Position numbers and translations under genes: made by a program. The notes beneath the pieces were generated by a model. That model had not been told where the DNA came from and searched no databases. It saw only the letters and a list, made by a program, of their open reading frames with translations. This document shows, in pieces, positions 32,902 through 41,911 of a DNA stretch of 64,000 nt (its first letter is position 1; the number at the start of each line of letters is the position of its first letter). Source of the DNA: Lachnospiraceae bacterium. Its GTDB lineage: Bacteria > Bacillota > Clostridia > Lachnospirales > Lachnospiraceae. The stretch spans positions 49,697 to 113,696 of the forward strand of contig JAFTWC010000039.1 in assembly GCA_017465475.1 (NCBI GenBank), read 5' to 3'.

Positions 32902-35274
32902 ATGTCCATAAACCGCTATAATTTAGTTACAAGACACAATCCGAAATTATCTGCGGTGGATTTTTCTTCACCGTTGTCTGTAGGCAACGGTGATTTCGTA
33001 TTTACTGCGGACGTCACGGGATTACAGTCGTTATCTGCAGAATATAGAGAGACGTTTCCCCTTTGTACCATGGCACACTGGGGTGTACATACATTACCGG
33101 CAACTCATGCACGGTATTTAAAAAAGGAACCGCAACCGGCAAACCAACCTTCCGGCGTGCGCCAGGGCGGAACTCCGACACAGACTACAAAGCAGTCCGG
33201 CATTTCCTTTGCAGGGCCGGCTGCCTCTGCACAACCGACAGGCTGTGACGGTACTGCATGTACCGTTTATACACTTTCGGAGTTAAGTCACACCGCGTAT
33301 CCCTATCTTGACCGCACCGTCACCTATCCGGTGCACTGCGCACCGGGAGAAGAACCGATTTATACCTGGCTTCGGGAAAACCCTCACCGGGCCAATCTTG
33401 CAGAAATCGGCCTCCGTTTGAACGGACAGGCTGTCACCTCTGCCCGGCTTTCAAATATTTCACAGGAACTGGATTTATATACGGGAGTTATCCACAGTAC
33501 TTATTCCATCGGGGATACTGCCGGAATGCTTTTTTCCGATTGCTCCGTAAAAACCGTATGCGACGGAGACTCCGATACGGTTGCTTTTCAGATTACTTCC
33601 GATGCACTGCCGGATGAACTTACCGTCTGCATTGCTTTTCCTTTCGGCTCTCCGGAAAAATCCGGCGGCATCTTTCCGGCTCCCGACGAAGATCAGGAAG
33701 AACTCATTTTATATCCTACAGAAAATTCTTTTTTTTCCGAGTTTTCGGATTTGACACAGGTACTTACTTTACGTCGTCGCCAAAACAACGACAGTTATTT
33801 TGTGACGATTTCCACGGAAAACGGCACCATCGAACCGGGCCCGGTGCCTCATACCTATTGCATCCGTTCCTTAGGGGATACCACTCTTTCCTTTGCGGTG
33901 TCTTTTGATAAAAACAATCCTCCCGTCCCGCAGGAGTTTGAAACAGTTTCTTATCGCAGCGCCGTTGTGAAAAAAAAGTTTTGGGAAACCGGCGCCGCCA
34001 TAGATTTTTCCCGATGCAAAGACCCACAGGCAAAGGAACTGGAACGCCGTATGATTTTATCGGAGTATCTTCTTTCCATCCAGTCGGCAGGAAGCCTTCC
34101 GCCACCGGAAACCGGCCTTACCTGTAACAGTTGGTACGGAAAGTTTCATTTGGAAATGCACCCCTGGCATGCTGCATGGCTTCCTCTTTGGGGACATGGG
34201 GATTTATTAAAGAAAAGTCTTACCTGGTACGAATTACACCTGCCGGAAGCAAGAGAAAATGCAGCGAAAAACGGGTTTGCAGGAGCACGTTGGCCGAAGA
34301 TGGTGGGCGAAACCGGCATGGATTCTCCTTCTGTCATTGCCCCGCTTTTGATTTGGCAACAGCCCCATCTTATATTTATGTGCGAGCTTTTGTATCAAAC
34401 AGAACAAGACGAAGAGAAGAAAAAGGAACTTCTGTTACGATACTTCCCTCTATTAAAAGAAACCGCAGATTTTATGGCAGACTTTGGGGTCTATGATTCA
34501 GAAAAAGACGTTTACGTGCTTTTAGGTCCTATGATTCCGGCGCAGGAATGTCACAAACCGGCGGATACAAAAAATCCCACCTTTGAGGCGGAATATTGGT
34601 ATTACGGCTTAAAGACGGCCGCCAAATGGGGGGAACGCTTGGAAAGTTTCCAAAACAACAACGCTGCCTCCGACTCCCTTTCCGTCTCTTCTGACCATTG
34701 CAGAGACACGGCTAAAGACAACCGCATCCCGCCGGATTCCACCGGTATCGTGACGTCGGTCCGCACCTGGAACACCGTAGCGGACAAGCTGTACGTTCCT
34801 TCTCCGGACAAAAACGGGCTTTATCCGGCCCACGAAAATTGCCCGGATACGTTCACAAAATACAACGAGGACCACCCGTCCATGTTATGTGCCTACGGCC
34901 TTCTTTATACCGGTCGATTAGACAGGAACATCGCAGCAAATACCCTGGGAAAGGTAGAGGATTGTTGGGATTACAACTCCCTTTGGGGCTGGGATTTTGC
35001 AGTACTTGCCATGACCGCATTGCGTCTCGGTGATTGCGAACATGCCCTTTCTCTGCTGCTTTCGGACACCCCGAAAAACCGTTACGTAACAAACGGCCAC
35101 AACAACCAGGAAGGCGACTCTTCCCTTCCTCTTTATTTGCCGGGAAACGGTTCTCTGCTTCTGGCACTTGCCATGTTTGCAGGCGGATTCCCCGGAGCAA
35201 AACAACATGCCGGATTTCCGAAAAACGGATTATGGGATGACATTGAAATCGAAGGATTTGACACGAAAGATTAA
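32902..35274 (+). CDS. Putative carbohydrate-active enzyme, (alpha/alpha)6-barrel type
   Basis: 790 residues, no signal peptide, so cytosolic. The N-terminal half is beta-rich (SPLSVGNGDFVFTADVTGL), like the super-sandwich of GH65/GH95-type enzymes. The C-terminal half holds barrel motifs: NSWYGKFHLEMHPWHAAWLPLWG, GFAGARWPKMVG, FEAEYWYYGLKTAAKWG and WDYNSLWGWDFAVLA. A catalytic acid cannot be named with certainty. It probably acts on an oligosaccharide or glycoside. RBS GAGAGG; single gene followed by a small membrane protein. Confidence 0.6.
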   Translation: MSINRYNLVTRHNPKLSAVDFSSPLSVGNGDFVFTADVTGLQSLSAEYRETFPLCTMAHWGVHTLPATHARYLKKEPQPANQPSGVRQGGTPTQTTKQSGISFAGPAASAQPTGCDGTACTVYTLSELSHTAYPYLDRTVTYPVHCAPGEEPIYTWLRENPHRANLAEIGLRLNGQAVTSARLSNISQELDLYTGVIHSTYSIGDTAGMLFSDCSVKTVCDGDSDTVAFQITSDALPDELTVCIAFPFGSPEKSGGIFPAPDEDQEELILYPTENSFFSEFSDLTQVLTLRRRQNNDSYFVTISTENGTIEPGPVPHTYCIRSLGDTTLSFAVSFDKNNPPVPQEFETVSYRSAVVKKKFWETGAAIDFSRCKDPQAKELERRMILSEYLLSIQSAGSLPPPETGLTCNSWYGKFHLEMHPWHAAWLPLWGHGDLLKKSLTWYELHLPEARENAAKNGFAGARWPKMVGETGMDSPSVIAPLLIWQQPHLIFMCELLYQTEQDEEKKKELLLRYFPLLKETADFMADFGVYDSEKDVYVLLGPMIPAQECHKPADTKNPTFEAEYWYYGLKTAAKWGERLESFQNNNAASDSLSVSSDHCRDTAKDNRIPPDSTGIVTSVRTWNTVADKLYVPSPDKNGLYPAHENCPDTFTKYNEDHPSMLCAYGLLYTGRLDRNIAANTLGKVEDCWDYNSLWGWDFAVLAMTALRLGDCEHALSLLLSDTPKNRYVTNGHNNQEGDSSLPLYLPGNGSLLLALAMFAGGFPGAKQHAGFPKNGLWDDIEIEGFDTKD

Positions 35275-35293
35275 ATCAGAAAGGAAATGCACC

Positions 35294-35629
35294 ATGAAAA
35301 AAATCAAAATACTTTTTACATTTAACGTACTTCTTTGTATCCTTATGATTGTTGCAATGTGGCTTGTCAACAATCATCAGTCCGAGGGTCTGGCTGCCCT
35401 TACCGACGCTGCAATTTTTTTACTGTACTTTATTATTTTTCTCGTTGTAACGTCTATCTTTGGACTCATGACCATCGCATTATTGTTGATATATCTCTTT
35501 ACCAGGAACCGGGAAACCCCTTCCGACAAACCGTATAACATAGCGGCAATTGTATGGATTGTACTTCTTGCACTGGCTGCCGCCGGTGTCGTATTCGTAC
35601 TTATTTGGGGAACCGTGTTAAGTATATAA
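35294..35629 (+). CDS. Small membrane protein, three predicted helices
   Basis: 111 residues from the ATG at 35294 (AAGGAAATG box). Hydrophobic segments near residues 5-26 (ILFTFNVLLCILMIVAMWLV), 40-66 and 82-108. No family recognised. Ends 5 nt before a strong terminator. Confidence 0.7.
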   Translation: MKKIKILFTFNVLLCILMIVAMWLVNNHQSEGLAALTDAAIFLLYFIIFLVVTSIFGLMTIALLLIYLFTRNRETPSDKPYNIAAIVWIVLLALAAAGVVFVLIWGTVLSI

Positions 35630-35634
35630 AGAGC

Positions 35635-35672
35635 AAGGCTGACACTTTTCATCGGAAAGCGTCAGCCTTTTT
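35635..35672 (+). terminator. Terminator between convergent genes
   Basis: AAGGCTGAC (35635-35643) and GTCAGCCTT (35661-35669) then TTT, with extra CTTT/AAAG pairing inside. Confidence 0.85.
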
Positions 35673-35680
35673 CTCACCTC

Positions 35681-36772
35681 TTATCTCAGCAGTTCTAAAA
35701 TCTCTTTGAACTCCTTACAATCTCTCACCGGGTCCAGTGCCGCATCCGCCAGCCATTTATCCCGCAAAATCTCCCGAAGCGGTCTGGAATCCGCCGTATC
35801 ATAATTTACACTTTTAAGAACCACTTCTCCAAACAATAAACTTACCTTTGTTTCCTCCTCCGGACGATTATCAAAGGCGATGGCCGCTTCCGCAGACAGA
35901 CGAAGTTGCTCCCATGCCTCCTCCGTGCGGCTAAGCTTCACCAGACGCTTTGCTCGTTCCAAATGGTCCTGTGTAATGCCCCAGCAGGTATTCCACGGCG
36001 CATCATCTGTCATCAGTTTTTCCAGTGCTTCCACCTTCTCCAATACAGCAAGTGACTCTTCCGTAGGAAGCCCCGGGTCATATATCAAACCGTTGATTGC
36101 ATCTAACAAAAGGTCATAGGCCGCTCTAATGTACTTTCTGGTATGGGGAATCTTCTCATCCTCTTCCAATGCCCACCAGATTGCACGTTCTCGGCACCAT
36201 TCCATGGTGGGAAGCGTCTCGTAAATGGCTCTTCCGATAGCCTTTCTTCCCATTTCACAATGCTGAAATGCAAGCCGCGCCGTCGCCTCGGAACGAATCT
36301 CCACATCCGGACAATATTTCATAATGCGCTCCCCAAGGGCAATGATTTCTCCGTCATATTTCTCCATATTCTCTTTCCAGTTCGGAATATCCGCATCGTC
36401 ACTTCCCGCCACAAACAAGGCATACATCAAAAGATTCAACATCACGTAATTATTCGGAAATTCTGCAACACCTTCTCTTGCAATACGAATACACTCGTCC
36501 ACCGCTCCTTTGCTGATTGCCTTCTGAAACTCGGTGCGATACCGTTCCACCGCCTTCTTTTCCATCTCCTCATCCACGCCCAGCAGCTTATCCACCGACA
36601 CGGCAAAAAAGCCTGCAATGGTGGGAATCAGTTCCATGTCCGGATAACAGGTTCCGTTTTCCCAACGGGATACGGACTGACAGGATACCCCCAGCACTTC
36701 TGCAAATTCCTCCTGGGTAATCTCCCTTTCCTTTCGTAACTTCTTTATGGTTTCTCCGATTTTCAATTTCAT
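35681..36772 (-). CDS. XRE regulator with helical-repeat sensor domain
   Basis: 363 residues. Helix-turn-helix at 5-60 (ITQEEFAEVLGVSCQSVSRWENGTCYPD) and about 290 residues of TPR-like helices (EFQKAISKGAVDECIRIAREGVAEFPNN). This architecture is common in Clostridia, where the TPR part may bind a peptide or partner. Divergent from the leader-peptide/GNAT operon; a dyad lies between the two promoters. Confidence 0.8.
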   Translation of the reverse strand: MKLKIGETIKKLRKEREITQEEFAEVLGVSCQSVSRWENGTCYPDMELIPTIAGFFAVSVDKLLGVDEEMEKKAVERYRTEFQKAISKGAVDECIRIAREGVAEFPNNYVMLNLLMYALFVAGSDDADIPNWKENMEKYDGEIIALGERIMKYCPDVEIRSEATARLAFQHCEMGRKAIGRAIYETLPTMEWCRERAIWWALEEDEKIPHTRKYIRAAYDLLLDAINGLIYDPGLPTEESLAVLEKVEALEKLMTDDAPWNTCWGITQDHLERAKRLVKLSRTEEAWEQLRLSAEAAIAFDNRPEEETKVSLLFGEVVLKSVNYDTADSRPLREILRDKWLADAALDPVRDCKEFKEILELLR

Positions 36773-36822
36773 TCTTTTATCCTCACTTTCTTTTTATGGA
36801 AAGCAGCGCTCTTTCTGATTGT

Positions 36823-36851
36823 ATTGTACAGGAAATGCGCACCGGATACAA
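36823..36851 (-). promoter_or_regulatory. Promoter of the XRE-TPR gene
   Basis: TTGTAT (36851-36846), 17-nt spacer, TACAAT (36828-36823). A dyad TTCACT-ATGAG-AGTGAA at 36873-36889 separates it from the divergent promoter and is a candidate operator. Confidence 0.6.
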
Positions 36852-36902
36852 TATCACGCAGAGAGAGTTTTTTTCACTATGAGAGTGAATAACATTTTTT
36901 TC

Positions 36903-36932
36903 TTGACACCCTTCCCCCTCTTATGCTATCCT
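36903..36932 (+). promoter_or_regulatory. Promoter of the leader-GNAT operon
   Basis: TTGACA (36903-36908), 18-nt spacer, TATCCT (36927-36932). Confidence 0.65.
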
Positions 36933-36958
36933 AATAAAAAAATTTAAGGAGCACACAT

Positions 36959-37018
36959 ATGAATCAGAGCAGACAGACTTATGCGTATATTATTTATTAC
37001 AGACGTATTTGCTTGTAG
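36959..37018 (+). CDS. Leader peptide of the GNAT operon, 19 residues
   Basis: MNQSRQTYAYIIYYRRICL, with a TAAGGAG box 9 nt upstream. It lies between promoter and terminator; the rest of 37,019-37,211 is leader RNA. Such Tyr/Ile/Arg-rich short ORFs precede antibiotic-inducible genes in Gram-positives. Confidence 0.7.
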   Translation: MNQSRQTYAYIIYYRRICL

Positions 37019-37106
37019 CCCCGCAGTTCGCGCAGCTATAAGCCGATAGGTCTTATATGTCTGTGCGAAAAGAATGTACGCTTTGATTTTACTATAAAGA
37101 GCCTAC

Positions 37107-37142
37107 CGCATCGGACATAAAGACCTGTCCGGTGCGTTTTTT
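37107..37142 (+). terminator. Leader terminator of the GNAT operon
   Basis: CGCATCGGACA (37107-37117) with TGTCCGGTGCG (37126-37136) then T6. The segment 37115-37126 (ACATAAAGACCT) can instead pair with AGGTCTTATATGT at 37048-37060, giving an antiterminator. Confidence 0.8.
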
Positions 37143-37211
37143 ATTTAAAAAAACGCAAGCGGAACTCAATCATTAACCCTGATTCTTTGTACTCATGAAA
37201 AGGAGGACACT

Positions 37212-38180
37212 ATGAACCCGAACGTAACCCTAACTTTAGCAACAGAAAAAGATGCCGAACTGATTCACCTAATGAAATACGAAGCCTTTCTTCCCCTTTA
37301 CGAAATCTATCAGGACGACGAAACCAGTCCGGCGAAAGAAAGTATCGATAAAGTGATTTGGCAATTAACCCATCCGAATTCTCATTACCACCTGATTCTG
37401 GCAGATGGCGAGACGGTGGGGGCTGTTCGGGTTCGCCACACCACAGACCCGGATGCACCACAAAAAGAGGAACACATTTCACCGATTTTTATTTTACCAA
37501 AATATCAGAACAAGGGAATTGCGCAAATTGCCATGCATATGCTTTTCGAGCTTTACTCTGACACCGATGTATGGACCCTTGCCACCATCAAACAGGAAGC
37601 CAGGGATTGCCACTTCTACGAAAAACTGGGCTTTATTAGAACCGGAAGTGAAAAAGAAATCAATGACCAAATGACAATTATCGGCTATGAAAAGAAAAGC
37701 ATGTCGAACACTCGAATATCCCTACGCGCCTTACAAAAAGAGGACTATCCTTTCATTGATCTCTGCATGCAGGAATTACATACATTACATGTAAATGCCC
37801 GCCCTGATTTATATGCCCCTTTGGAGCATCCTTACTCCGAACAGGATTTTCTTAACATTGTAGAAGATAAAAATCATTTGACCGTTGCCGCAGTGAATGA
37901 AACGAACACCATTATGGGATTCGGTATTGCTACCTTAAAAGAGAAAAGCGGAATGATTACAGATTTCAAAACGGCATACATTGACGACATTTTTGTGCGT
38001 CCGGAATACCGCCGAATGGGACTTGCAAAAAGGATTTTTGAAGAAGTGGAATGCAAGGCAAAAGAACAGGGTGCAAAAAGGATTGACCTAATGGTCTGGG
38101 GATTTAATGAACCGGCATTAGAACTGTATCAATCTTTAGGCATGAAACCGCAACGATATATCTTCGAAAAAACATTATAA
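37212..38180 (+). CDS. Double-domain GNAT acetyltransferase
   Basis: 322 residues, RBS AAAAGGAGG. Two GNAT folds: 1-160 (ISPIFILPKYQNKGIAQIAM, FYEKLGFIRTG) and 165-322 (AYIDDIFVRPEYRRMGLAKRIFEE, ALELYQSLGMKPQRY); each has the R/Q-x-x-G-x-A acetyl-CoA loop. GNAT enzymes acetylate small molecules or protein N-termini. The leader-peptide attenuator suggests induction by a ribosome-targeting compound, so it may be a resistance acetyltransferase; this is inference. Confidence 0.88.
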   Translation: MNPNVTLTLATEKDAELIHLMKYEAFLPLYEIYQDDETSPAKESIDKVIWQLTHPNSHYHLILADGETVGAVRVRHTTDPDAPQKEEHISPIFILPKYQNKGIAQIAMHMLFELYSDTDVWTLATIKQEARDCHFYEKLGFIRTGSEKEINDQMTIIGYEKKSMSNTRISLRALQKEDYPFIDLCMQELHTLHVNARPDLYAPLEHPYSEQDFLNIVEDKNHLTVAAVNETNTIMGFGIATLKEKSGMITDFKTAYIDDIFVRPEYRRMGLAKRIFEEVECKAKEQGAKRIDLMVWGFNEPALELYQSLGMKPQRYIFEKTL

Positions 38181-38218
38181 TGTGATATAATTATCTTAAT
38201 TACAAGGAGGACACCCCT

Positions 38219-38983
38219 ATGATAACCGAAACCTTTGACAATAAAACCAACGCCATCATCACTCCGCAGCGTGTAGAGAACGCCCCGAAGGTAGATGCCT
38301 GCATCCAGACTTTTTCCTGGAAAATCGAAGATTTTGTACTGGCAAATTTTGACTGTAAGAAGATTACTTCCATCTGGTCCGCCACCGGCGAAACACCGGT
38401 ATACGGTTTTGAATACAAGGGCAAATACTTTGCTTTTTTTAAGACTTATGTAGGAGCCCCGGCCGCTGTTGCCAATACGGAGGATGCCTTACAGCTCCTT
38501 GACACGGACAAATTTATCGTGTTCGGCGGTGCAGGATGCCTCGCCAAAGAAATTGCCCGAGGGAAAGTCATGGTCCCGACGGAAGCCTACCGTGACGAAG
38601 GCACTTCCTACCATTACGCCCCGGCAGCAGATTACATCACTGTCAAAAACGCAGATATCGTTGCAAACTTTATGGAAGAGGCAGGGCTTCCTTATGTAAA
38701 GGGAAAGACTTGGACCACCGATGCGTTTTACCGTGAAACTACAGGGAACTTTGAAAAACGCAAGGCTGACGGTTGCATTTCCGTGGAAATGGAATGTGCC
38801 GGTCTGCAGGCCGTATGCGACTTCCGTGGTGTAGAACTTTACACCTTCTTTACCAGTGGAGATTTACTGGATGCACCAAAGTGGGACATGCGTCAAAAGG
38901 ACGGCCAAATCAAAAACACCCAGCACGATGCCGGACATTTTGATATTGCGCTGGAGTTAGCGTGGTATGTAGCAAACAGATAG
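38219..38983 (+). CDS. Nucleoside phosphorylase-type protein
   Basis: 254 residues, RBS AAGGAGG. PNP/UDP phosphorylase fold: FVIFGGAGCLAKEI-type glycine loop (VFGGAGCLAKEIARG), EAYRDEGTSYHY (phosphate/base region) and CISVEMECAGLQAVCDFRG, the nucleoside-binding Met-Glu pair. It cleaves a purine or pyrimidine nucleoside with phosphate to base and ribose-1-phosphate; the exact substrate cannot be read. Single gene. Confidence 0.85.
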   Translation: MITETFDNKTNAIITPQRVENAPKVDACIQTFSWKIEDFVLANFDCKKITSIWSATGETPVYGFEYKGKYFAFFKTYVGAPAAVANTEDALQLLDTDKFIVFGGAGCLAKEIARGKVMVPTEAYRDEGTSYHYAPAADYITVKNADIVANFMEEAGLPYVKGKTWTTDAFYRETTGNFEKRKADGCISVEMECAGLQAVCDFRGVELYTFFTSGDLLDAPKWDMRQKDGQIKNTQHDAGHFDIALELAWYVANR

Positions 38984-39008
38984 ATTCTAACAAAAAATAA
39001 TTTAAGTA

Positions 39009-39039
39009 TTGACTCTCACGTAACGTAACCCCTTACACT
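39009..39039 (+). promoter_or_regulatory. MerR-type promoter with 19-bp spacer
   Basis: TTGACT (39009-39014), 19 nt, TACACT (39034-39039). The overlong spacer with partial dyad (CACGTAACGTAACC) is the classic target of MerR activators, so the gene is likely autoregulated. Confidence 0.7.
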
Positions 39040-39059
39040 GTGATTGGAAAGGAGAACTT

Positions 39060-39899
39060 ATGAAAACAGTAAAAGAAGTATCGGAAATCACAGGAGTAAG
39101 CATTCGTACCCTACGTTATTATGACGAAATCGGTTTGCTTCCTCCCACAACAATCACAGAAGCAGGCTATCGCTTATACGACCAATATGCCTTGGAAAAG
39201 CTGCAGGAAATTCTTTTTTTCAAAGAACTGGAACTTCCGCTGAATGAAATCAGGGATATGATGAATCGCCCCGACTACAACAAGCAACAAGCTCTTGCTA
39301 CCCAAAAGCATCTGTTGGAATGTAAGCGAAATCGTCTGAACGGGATCATTGAATTAATATCAGATGTTATGAAGGGAGTCAATACCATGAGTTTTGGAGC
39401 ATTTAGTAAAGAAGAAGTAGAACAAATCGTAGACCACACATTACGCCATATGAATCCGGAGGCTTTGGCTGAGCAAATCGAGCAATTCGGAGGAGAAGAG
39501 GCTTACAAGAATTATCTTTCCAAAGGCTTTGAAAACGAAAAAGCCTCTGCCGAATTAATCAAATGGTACGGCAGCAAAGAAAAGGCCTTGCAAGCGGTGT
39601 TAGAAACACCGGACATCCCGGAACCAACCGCCTCTGCCGCAGACACCGAACTGATTTACCGGCAATTTGCACAGGCAAAGGAAAGCAACAACACCGCCCT
39701 TGCCGCTGATGCCGTAGAGAAGCTGGCAGACCACTATAAAACCATGTTCCACTTAGATAATGCACGAAATATCCTCTTGGATTTGGCAAAGGAATATGCC
39801 AAAGAGGATGTCCTTGCAAATGCTACCGACGCACAGTATGGAGAAGGTGTTTCTGCTTTTATTGCAAATACCATTCAATATTACTATGGTGCTATATAA
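39060..39899 (+). CDS. MerR-family regulator with TipAS-like ligand domain
   Basis: 279 residues, RBS AAAGGAG. The MerR winged helix (VKEVSEITGVSIRTLRYYDEIGLLPP) and dimerisation coil (60-110) are followed by a helical TipAS-type domain (about 140-279, ANTIQYYYG end). TipAS-type regulators bind thiopeptide or other hydrophobic antibiotics and activate transcription by DNA untwisting. Own 19-bp-spacer promoter. Confidence 0.88.
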   Translation: MKTVKEVSEITGVSIRTLRYYDEIGLLPPTTITEAGYRLYDQYALEKLQEILFFKELELPLNEIRDMMNRPDYNKQQALATQKHLLECKRNRLNGIIELISDVMKGVNTMSFGAFSKEEVEQIVDHTLRHMNPEALAEQIEQFGGEEAYKNYLSKGFENEKASAELIKWYGSKEKALQAVLETPDIPEPTASAADTELIYRQFAQAKESNNTALAADAVEKLADHYKTMFHLDNARNILLDLAKEYAKEDVLANATDAQYGEGVSAFIANTIQYYYGAI

Positions 39900-39981
39900 A
39901 AGAATTCTTTTTTGCAACCAAACCCACCCACTTTGCGAGTAGATAGAGGAAGAGCTCTATCATACGAGGGAGGTACAAACG

Positions 39982-40539
39982 ATGGACGATACACAAATTG
40001 TGGATTTATACTGGGCACGCAAGGAATGTGCTATTGACGAAACCGCAGCAAAATACGGTTCTTATTGTCATTCCATTGCTGAAAACATTTTACACAATCC
40101 CGACGATGCCAAGGAGTGCGTCAACGACACCTGGCTTGACGCCTGGAACAGCATGCCGCCACACCGCCCGTCTGTGCTGTCCACCTTTCTCGGAAAGCTC
40201 ACAAGACGTATCTCCATTGACAAATGGAGGCAGCGAAACGCAAAGAAACGCGGCGACGGACAACTCCCCCTGGTTCTTGACGAACTGGAGGATTGTATCT
40301 CCGACGGAAAAAGCATAGAGGAGGAAGCAGAACGAAAACTCCTTCGCGAAGTAATTGCTTCTTTTGTAAAAACGCTCCCGGAAACAGAACAAAAGGTGTT
40401 CCTATGCCGGTACTGGTACATGGACTCCGTAAACTCCATTGCCACCCGGTTCCGTTTTTCCGAAAGCAAAGTGAAGTCCATGCTTTACAGAACCCGTGAA
40501 AAGCTCCGTATCCGCTTAGAACAGGAGGGTTTGGTATGA
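39982..40539 (+). CDS. ECF-type RNA polymerase sigma factor
   Basis: 185 residues, RBS GGGAGG. Region 2 (YCHSIAENILHNPDDAKECVNDTWLDAWNSMPP) and region 4 (LPETEQKVFLCRYWYMDSVNSIATRFRFSESKVKSMLYRTREKL) are both present. The stop overlaps the ATG of the next gene (ATGA), as usual for sigma/anti-sigma pairs. Confidence 0.92.
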   Translation: MDDTQIVDLYWARKECAIDETAAKYGSYCHSIAENILHNPDDAKECVNDTWLDAWNSMPPHRPSVLSTFLGKLTRRISIDKWRQRNAKKRGDGQLPLVLDELEDCISDGKSIEEEAERKLLREVIASFVKTLPETEQKVFLCRYWYMDSVNSIATRFRFSESKVKSMLYRTREKLRIRLEQEGLV

Positions 40540-41831
40540 ATACTGACGATATTTTAGATGCACTGAACGAGGTAGACGATACTTGTATTAAAAACGCAAG
40601 AACACCAAAGAAAAAAGGACACAAGGCACTGTGGATTTCCACCGGTGCCGTAGCTGCGGCCTGTCTTTTGGTGGCACTACGGTTTTCTTTCTCCCTCCGG
40701 CAGACACCACCGAACAAACACATCCACCACGATGGATATTGCGATTGTCCGGACTGTCAAATCACGCCTACACCGGCAATCGGACAGAAAAGTTCCCTGG
40801 GAATCGCCTACAAAAACGACTTCCGACAGCGGAACGGTTCAGGCCTATATAGTCCTGAGTCTATGATTACATGGCCGTGGGAATATATTTTTATTTGCGA
40901 CCAATACCCGACTGTGGAATACAACGACATAACTTATCGTTCCCGTACCTCCTACACAGGAAACGCCGTATCCGAATCATGGATAGGGGCGAAAATTGCG
41001 GATACCGCAGCCAGGGGCGGATATGCTCCGGAACCGGCCTCCTACGCATACTCCATGGCCTGCGAACTGTTTGAGATAAAAGGCATTTCCACCGACCGGT
41101 TCCTGGCTGTCAAATACGAGGGTCACGAGGAATACTATGTCTTTATGCAAGATACGTTTAATCCTCCTGCCACCCTGGGCGATTTGATTACGGACTTAAG
41201 CCTCACCGAGACCTTTCCGCTTACATCTCTCTATTATGAGTCGGAATGTTACAGCTTATCCGAGACCGACAGTGATGCCTTATGGGAACTGTTTTTAACC
41301 CATGCCAACTGTAGCACCATTACCACTGATTTTGCCGAAGAACAGCTTTCTCTCGGAAAGAATGTAATGTCTTTCACCATAAATGCAGAAGCTCTTGGCA
41401 TATATAACAACGCATGGTCTCTTACCTCCGGCGGCTATCTGCGCACTAATATTGAAGATTACGGCTATTATTATAACCTGGGAAAAGATGCGGTAAAGGA
41501 AATCATGGACTTCGCAGAATCTCACAAAAAGGCCGCTCCTCCGAAGCAGGAGTTCACCATAATGGGGGAAGTCACCGAGATTACCGACACTTATATCAAG
41601 GTGGATGACACTGTTTTCATGGAACACCCGGAAGTAGGAGTGGAATTTACGGTGGAATTAAACGACCTACGGTTAGAACGTTATGTAGCCTGCGACAGAT
41701 TGCAGGTAGGTGACTACGTATTGATTTCTCATACCGGTTCGGATGCCGCTAACCCGACTCACATTGTCACCGCATACGATTTACGTATCGGTTACATTGA
41801 TGACACCGGCACAATATATATTCCTATGTAA
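40536..41831 (+). CDS. Membrane-bound anti-sigma-like protein
   Basis: 431 residues. An N-terminal cytosolic segment (DDILDALNEVDDTCIKNA) of the kind that holds ECF factors, one TM helix at about 33-50 (ALWISTGAVAAACLLVAL) and a large outer domain ending in an OB-like stretch (VACDRLQVGDYVLISH). Cys residues in DGYCDCPDCQI could bind metal or form a disulphide. It overlaps the sigma gene by 4 nt and presumably sequesters it until an envelope signal is received; family inference. Confidence 0.7.
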   Translation: MNTDDILDALNEVDDTCIKNARTPKKKGHKALWISTGAVAAACLLVALRFSFSLRQTPPNKHIHHDGYCDCPDCQITPTPAIGQKSSLGIAYKNDFRQRNGSGLYSPESMITWPWEYIFICDQYPTVEYNDITYRSRTSYTGNAVSESWIGAKIADTAARGGYAPEPASYAYSMACELFEIKGISTDRFLAVKYEGHEEYYVFMQDTFNPPATLGDLITDLSLTETFPLTSLYYESECYSLSETDSDALWELFLTHANCSTITTDFAEEQLSLGKNVMSFTINAEALGIYNNAWSLTSGGYLRTNIEDYGYYYNLGKDAVKEIMDFAESHKKAAPPKQEFTIMGEVTEITDTYIKVDDTVFMEHPEVGVEFTVELNDLRLERYVACDRLQVGDYVLISHTGSDAANPTHIVTAYDLRIGYIDDTGTIYIPM

Positions 41832-41844
41832 AAGCCCAAATTTC

Positions 41845-41873
41845 TTGACCGCATCCCATACCTGTGTTATTCT
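41845..41873 (+). promoter_or_regulatory. Promoter of the metalloprotease lipoprotein gene
   Basis: TTGACC (41845-41850), 17-nt spacer, TATTCT (41868-41873). Confidence 0.6.
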
Positions 41874-41911
41874 AAAACTAACAAATGAAGTACCAAAGGA
41901 GGCCATCGCTA

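Noticed and set aside
34853-35200. Overlapping 115- and 96-codon minus-strand ORFs
   Set aside because: Shadows of the barrel-domain part of the carbohydrate-active protein gene.
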